From Streptomyces abyssomicinicus (GTDB lineage: Bacteria; Actinomycetota; Actinomycetes; Streptomycetales; Streptomycetaceae): a stretch of DNA of 64,000 nt. Shown here one piece after another: positions 59,785-64,000 of the stretch. The notes under the pieces are model-generated. The model was given only the letters and a program-made list of their open reading frames with translations, was not told where the DNA came from and ran no database searches. Position numbers and translations under genes: made by a program. Each line of letters starts with the position of its first letter. Positions within the stretch are counted from its first letter, which is position 1. The stretch covers positions 142,765 through 206,764 of the forward strand of contig NZ_BBZI01000007.1 in NCBI RefSeq assembly GCF_008974245.1, read 5' to 3'.

Positions 59785-60948
59785 ATGAGGCTGCTGCACA
59801 CGTCGGACTGGCACCTGGGCCGGTCGTTCCACCGGGTGAACATGCTCGGGGCCCAGGCCGCGTTCGTCGACCACCTGCTCGTCGCCGTGCGCGAGCACCG
59901 GGTCGACGCGGTGGTGGTGTCGGGCGACGTGTACGACCGGGCGGTTCCGCCGCTGGCCGCCGTGGAGCTGTTCGACGACGTCCTGCACCGGCTCGCCGGC
60001 CTCGGCGTGCCGACGGTCATGATCTCCGGCAACCACGACTCGGCCCGCCGGCTCGGCGTCGGCGCCGGGCTGATCGGCCGGGCCGGGATCCACCTGCGCA
60101 CCGACGCCGCCTCGGCCGGCACCCCGGTGGTGCTCGCCGACGCCTTCGGCGAGGTCGCCTTCTACGGCCTGCCCTACCTCGAACCCGCCCTGGTCAAGGA
60201 CGAGTTCGGGGTCGACAAGGCGGCCCACGAGGCGGTGCTCGGCGCCGCCATGGACCGGGTGCGGGCCGACCTCGCGACGCGTCCCGCCGGCACCCGCTCG
60301 GTGGTGCTCGCCCACGCCTTCGTCACCGGCGGCCGGGTCAGCGACAGTGAGCGCGACATCACCGTCGGCGGCGTCGCCTCGGTACCCGCCGCCGTCTTCG
60401 ACGGCGTCGACTACGTCGCCCTCGGACACCTGCACGGCTGCCAGACGATCACCGAGCGCGTCCGCTACAGCGGCTCCCCGCTGCCCTACTCCTTCTCCGA
60501 GGCCGACCACCGCAAGACCATGTGGCTGGTGGAGCTCGACGCCCGGGGCGGCGTGGCCGCCGAGCGGATCGACTGCCCGGTGCCCCGCGCGCTGGCCCGG
60601 ATACGCGGCCCGCTGGAACAGCTCCTCGCCGACCCGCACCTCACCCGGCACGAGGACGCCTGGGTCGAGGCCACCCTCACCGACCCGGTGCGGCCGGCCG
60701 ACCCCATGGCCCGGCTCTGCGAACGGTTCCCGCACACCCTCAGCCTCACCTTCGACCCCGAGCGGGCCCCCGGCGAGGCAGGCGTCTCCTACGCGCGCCG
60801 TCTCGCCGGACGCGACGACCAGCAGGTCGCGGAGGACTTCGTGGCCCATGTCCGGGGCGCCGCGCCCGACGAGGAGGAGCGCGCCGTGCTCCGCGAGGCC
60901 TTCGACGCCGTGCGCGCCGACGCCTTCGCCAAGGAGGCCGCCCGATGA
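59785..60948 (+). CDS. sbcD: SbcD nuclease subunit
   Basis: 387 residues, an Mre11-type phosphoesterase: HTSDWHLGR, VSGDVYDRA, SGNHDS, AHAF and GHLHGCQ give the two-metal site. With SbcC it forms the exonuclease/endonuclease that trims hairpins and blocked DNA ends. ATG 59785 is six bases after an in-frame GTG. It overlaps sbcC by 4 bases (ATGA). Confidence 0.95.
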   Translation: MRLLHTSDWHLGRSFHRVNMLGAQAAFVDHLLVAVREHRVDAVVVSGDVYDRAVPPLAAVELFDDVLHRLAGLGVPTVMISGNHDSARRLGVGAGLIGRAGIHLRTDAASAGTPVVLADAFGEVAFYGLPYLEPALVKDEFGVDKAAHEAVLGAAMDRVRADLATRPAGTRSVVLAHAFVTGGRVSDSERDITVGGVASVPAAVFDGVDYVALGHLHGCQTITERVRYSGSPLPYSFSEADHRKTMWLVELDARGGVAAERIDCPVPRALARIRGPLEQLLADPHLTRHEDAWVEATLTDPVRPADPMARLCERFPHTLSLTFDPERAPGEAGVSYARRLAGRDDQQVAEDFVAHVRGAAPDEEERAVLREAFDAVRADAFAKEAAR

Positions 60949-63900
60949 GGCTGCACCGGCTCGAGATGACGGCCTTCGGCCCGTTCGGCTCCACCCAGAG
61001 CGTCGACTTCGACGAGCTGGCCGGAGCCGGCCTGTTCCTCCTGCACGGTCCCACCGGCGCGGGCAAGACCTCCGTGCTGGACGCCGTCTGCTACGCGCTC
61101 TACGGCAAGGTGCCCGGCGCCAGGGAGAGCGGACACAGCGGCGGCCAGGGCTCCGCCCTGCGCAGCGACCACGCCGACCCCGCCGTCAGCACCAAGGTCA
61201 CCCTGGAGCTGACCGTCGCCGGCCGCCGCCTGGAGGTCACCCGGCAGCCCGCCCGGCTCCGCCCCAAGAAGCGCGGCACCGGAACGACCCCCGAGAAGGC
61301 ACAGAGCCTGCTGCGCGAGTACGACCCCGCCGCCGGCGCCTGGAAGAGCACCGGCAGCCGCTCCCACCAGGAGATCGGCGAGGAGATCACCCAGCTCCTC
61401 GGCATGAGCCGGGAACAGTTCTGCCAGGTCGTGCTGCTCCCGCAGGGCGACTTCGCCCGGTTCCTGCGCGCCGACGCCGAGGCCCGCGGCAAGCTGCTCG
61501 GCCGGCTCTTCGCCACCGAGCGGTTCGGCGAGGTCGAGAAGCGCCTCGCCGAGCGCCGCCGCGCCACCGAGGCGCAGGTCAAGGACGCCGACACCGACCT
61601 CCTCAACCGCGCCCACCGCATGCGGCAGGCCGCCGGCGAGGCCATGGAACTGCCCGGCCTCGCGCCGGGCGACCCCGGCCTCGCCGAGGCCGTGCTCACC
61701 GCGGCCGCGGTCGCCCGCAGCACCGCCCGCGAACAGCTCGCCGTCACGCGCTGCGCGCTGGACGCCGCCGAGACGGCCCGGGCGCGGGCCGAACGCGACA
61801 CCGTCGAAGCGCGCGAACTGGCGCGCCTGCAGAAGCGGTTCGGTGACGCCGAGGAACGCGCCGCACGCCTCGAGGAGGCCTCCGCCGCCCACCACGAGGC
61901 CCAGCGCGTGATGGAGCGCTCCCGCAAGGCGGAGGCGGTGGCACCCACCCTGGACCTGCGGCGCTCCGCCGAGGCCGAGCACCGGCGGGCGGCCGCCGCC
62001 GAGCAGCGCGCCCGCGGCCTGCTCCCCGCCCGGCTCGCCGGCGACGGCGCGGCCGGACTGGCCGCCGCCGCCCGCCGGGCCGCCGAGGAACTGGGCGGCC
62101 TGGAGTCCGCGCGCCGTGCCGAGACCCGCCTGCGCGCCCTGGCCGCCGAGCGGGACCGGCTGGACCGGCAGGAGCGGGCGGACGAGGAGGCGCTCCAGGA
62201 GGCCGAGGAATGGCTGGCCGGCTGGGAGGAGACGCGCACCGCCCTCCAGGACCGCCTCGAGGCGGCCCAGGCGGCGGCCACCCGCGCCGAGCAGCTCGCC
62301 GCCCGGCAGGAACCCGCCCGGCGGCGGCTCGACGCCGCCCGCGAGCGGGACCGGCTGGCCGCCGGGACCGCGACCGCCGGGCAGGACGCGGCGGCCGCCC
62401 GGCTGAGCGCCGCGGCAGCCCACGAACACTGGAACACGCTGCGCGAACAGCGGCTGGACGGCATCGCCGCCGAACTCGCCGCCGCCCTGCGCGACGGCGA
62501 GCCCTGCGCCGTCTGCGGCTCCCCGGACCACCCGGCACCGGCCGGCAAGGACGTCGGCCATGTCGACCGGGCCACCGAGGAGGCCGCCCGCGCCGGGCAC
62601 CGCCGCCTCCAGGAGGCGGCCGACGACGCGCAGCGGCGCCACGCGCGTCTCCGCGAGGCGCTGGCCGCCGCCGTCGCCGAAGCCGGCGAGGACCCCGCCG
62701 ACGAACTGGCCCGCGAGCTCGCCGAGCTGACCGAGCGGCACCGCCGGGAACACCTCGATGCGGGCGACCTGCACCCCGCCCGCGAGGAGCTGCGCCGCGC
62801 CGAGCAGGAACACGCCCGCCGTACCGCGGCCCGGCAGGAGGCCGCCGTCCGCGCCGCCGCCCGCGTCGGGCACCGCGAACGCCTCGACCAGGAACGCGTC
62901 ACCCTCGAGCGGGAGCTCGCCGAGGCGCGCGGCACCGCCGCCAGCGTCACCGCCCGCGCCCTCCAGCTCGAGCGGGCCGTCACCCTCCTCGACGAGGCCG
63001 CCGACGCCGCCCGCGCCGCCGAGGACGCGGCCCGCCGGCTCAAGGACGCCGACGCCCGGCTGTCCGACGCCGCCTACCGGGCCGGGTTCGACACCCCGCA
63101 GGCCGCCGCCGACGCGCTGCTCGACGCCGCCGACCACCGCGCCCTGCAGCACCGCCTCGACGCCTGGCAGCACGAGCACGCCGCGGTCCGCGCCGTGCTC
63201 GAGGAGGAGGACACCGCAGCGGCGGCCCAGCTGCCGCCCGCCGACGCCGGCGCCGCCGAGGCCGCGCTCGCCGCGGCCGCCCGGCGGGCCCGCGAGGCCG
63301 CCTCCGCCCACGACGCCGCCGAGCGGCGCTGCGCCGACCTCGACCGGCTCTCCGAGGAGGCCGCCCGCGCCGCCCGCGCCCTGGCCCCCCTGCGCGGCCG
63401 GCACGACAAGGTCGCCCGGATGGCCGGCCTCGCCGCGGGCACCTCCGCGGACAACGAGCGCAGGATGCGCCTGGAGTCCTACGTGCTCGCCGCCCGCCTC
63501 GAACAGGTCGCGGCGGCGGCCACCGCCCGGCTGCTGCGGATGTCCTCCGGCCGCTACACGCTGGTCCACTCCGACGACCGCTCCGGCCGCGGCCGCAGCG
63601 GCCTCGGGCTGCACGTGGTCGACGCCTGGACGGGACGGGAGCGGGACACCGCCACCCTCTCCGGCGGCGAGACCTTCTTCGCCTCCCTCGCCCTGGCCCT
63701 CGGCCTCGCCGACGTGGTCACCGACGAGGCGGGCGGCGTCCGGCTCGACACCCTCTTCATCGACGAGGGCTTCGGAAGCCTCGACGACCAGACCCTCGAC
63801 GAGGTCCTCGACGTCCTGGACTCCCTGCGCGAACGGGACCGCAGAGTGGGCATCGTCAGCCACGTCGCCGACCTCAAGCGCCGCGTCCACGCCCAGCTCG

Positions 63901-63956
63901 AGGTGGTCAAGGGCCGCCAGGGGTCGGTGCTGCGGCAGCGCGGGGCGTCCGGCTGA
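60945..63956 (+). CDS. sbcC: SbcC/Rad50-like ATPase subunit
   Basis: 1003 residues: Walker A GPTGAGKTS at the N-terminus, long Ala/Glu/Arg-rich coiled coils, a central zinc hook CAVC (in GEPCAVCGSPDHPAP, about residue 521), then signature LSGGETFFASLALALGL and Walker B TLFIDEGFGSLD. It drives SbcD nuclease by ATP-dependent dimerisation. Size and layout are normal. The 44 bases after its stop are too short to judge. Confidence 0.96.
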   Translation: MRLHRLEMTAFGPFGSTQSVDFDELAGAGLFLLHGPTGAGKTSVLDAVCYALYGKVPGARESGHSGGQGSALRSDHADPAVSTKVTLELTVAGRRLEVTRQPARLRPKKRGTGTTPEKAQSLLREYDPAAGAWKSTGSRSHQEIGEEITQLLGMSREQFCQVVLLPQGDFARFLRADAEARGKLLGRLFATERFGEVEKRLAERRRATEAQVKDADTDLLNRAHRMRQAAGEAMELPGLAPGDPGLAEAVLTAAAVARSTAREQLAVTRCALDAAETARARAERDTVEARELARLQKRFGDAEERAARLEEASAAHHEAQRVMERSRKAEAVAPTLDLRRSAEAEHRRAAAAEQRARGLLPARLAGDGAAGLAAAARRAAEELGGLESARRAETRLRALAAERDRLDRQERADEEALQEAEEWLAGWEETRTALQDRLEAAQAAATRAEQLAARQEPARRRLDAARERDRLAAGTATAGQDAAAARLSAAAAHEHWNTLREQRLDGIAAELAAALRDGEPCAVCGSPDHPAPAGKDVGHVDRATEEAARAGHRRLQEAADDAQRRHARLREALAAAVAEAGEDPADELARELAELTERHRREHLDAGDLHPAREELRRAEQEHARRTAARQEAAVRAAARVGHRERLDQERVTLERELAEARGTAASVTARALQLERAVTLLDEAADAARAAEDAARRLKDADARLSDAAYRAGFDTPQAAADALLDAADHRALQHRLDAWQHEHAAVRAVLEEEDTAAAAQLPPADAGAAEAALAAAARRAREAASAHDAAERRCADLDRLSEEAARAARALAPLRGRHDKVARMAGLAAGTSADNERRMRLESYVLAARLEQVAAAATARLLRMSSGRYTLVHSDDRSGRGRSGLGLHVVDAWTGRERDTATLSGGETFFASLALALGLADVVTDEAGGVRLDTLFIDEGFGSLDDQTLDEVLDVLDSLRERDRRVGIVSHVADLKRRVHAQLEVVKGRQGSVLRQRGASG

Positions 63957-64000
63957 GCGCGCGGACCGCCGGCCGCTCGCGGCCGAGGACGGTCAGCCGG

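Noticed and set aside
60789..63890. 1033-codon open frame antisense to sbcC
   Set aside because: A mirror of the repetitive sbcC coiled coil; Gly/Val/Ala-rich without any family motif.
1..64000. Insertion sequences, prophage or integrative-element borders, tRNA genes
   Set aside because: No transposase, integrase, terminal repeats, attachment duplication or cloverleaf was recognised by reading; a tRNA scan was not possible.

Overview
The window is high-GC actinobacterial DNA, almost certainly Streptomyces. Signs of this are codons ending in G or C, frequent GTG and TTG starts, ATGA/GTGA overlaps, rare TTA leucine codons in a few accessory genes, and typical Streptomyces families (ECF41 sigma factor, CBM2-bearing secreted esterase, DUF4157 protein). 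I saw no tRNA, rRNA, CRISPR array or insertion sequence. All assignments come from reading the sequence and the translations; no database search was run.

Region 1 (1-11.9 kb) is a metal-linked operon. It holds a heterodimeric ABC exporter with one degenerate ATP site, a 107-residue protein with four Cys-Cys-Gly motifs, a YtkA/FixH-like lipoprotein, an aminotransferase, a copper chaperone, a 31-residue membrane microprotein, a copper-exporting P1B ATPase and an acyltransferase, closed by a strong terminator. Beyond it lie two tandem ArsR repressors and a divergent flavoprotein monooxygenase with a Cys-rich tail. Three copies of one 32-bp dyad operator mark their promoters. No ars reductase or pump is visible, and the operon may start before the window.

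Region 2 (12.7-39.3 kb) looks like an unrecognised biosynthetic locus in two arms. The left arm (12.7-24.5 kb) has a flavin reductase-like protein, a beta-propeller protein, two MFS exporters, a 2-deoxy-scyllo-inosose-synthase-like cyclase, two glycosyltransferases, a nucleotide-sugar dehydrogenase and an epimerase. The right arm (33.6-39.3 kb, minus strand) has a WD40 protein, a GTP cyclohydrolase II and a SUMF1-domain protein, a trio resembling ToxC, ToxB and ToxD of toxoflavin operons, followed by a 22-codon ORF, a 2-oxoglutarate oxygenase and a nitrilase-fold amidase. No ToxA methyltransferase or ToxE deaminase is seen, so the product is probably not toxoflavin. Both arms contain TTA codons, and a CebR-type operator lies between the divergent cyclase and dehydrogenase genes. 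Between the arms (24.7-33.6 kb) are a SnoaL-like protein, two TetR regulators, a class A FAD monooxygenase, an orphan DUF4157 (eCIS-effector-like) protein, an alpha/beta hydrolase, a GlxA-type regulator and a GAPDH.

Region 3 (40-45.8 kb) is plant-polymer degradation: a secreted pectate lyase with a 16-bp palindromic operator, a Pip/YhgE-like membrane protein, a small membrane protein, and a CE15 glucuronoyl esterase with CBM2 whose promoter carries the same 14-mer CebR-type box as the biosynthetic locus.

Region 4 (46-53.4 kb) has a TAXI solute-binding protein with a sensor kinase and response regulator, divergent from a LigI-like lactonase and an aromatic-acid-type MFS transporter, then a carotenoid/stilbene-cleavage-type oxygenase. 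Together they suggest use of lignin-derived aromatics. Region 5 (53.9-64 kb) has an ECF41 sigma factor with its FAD oxidoreductase partner and a CRP-type site, a secreted repeat protein, a YigZ/IMPACT protein, a secreted lipase, and sbcD-sbcC.
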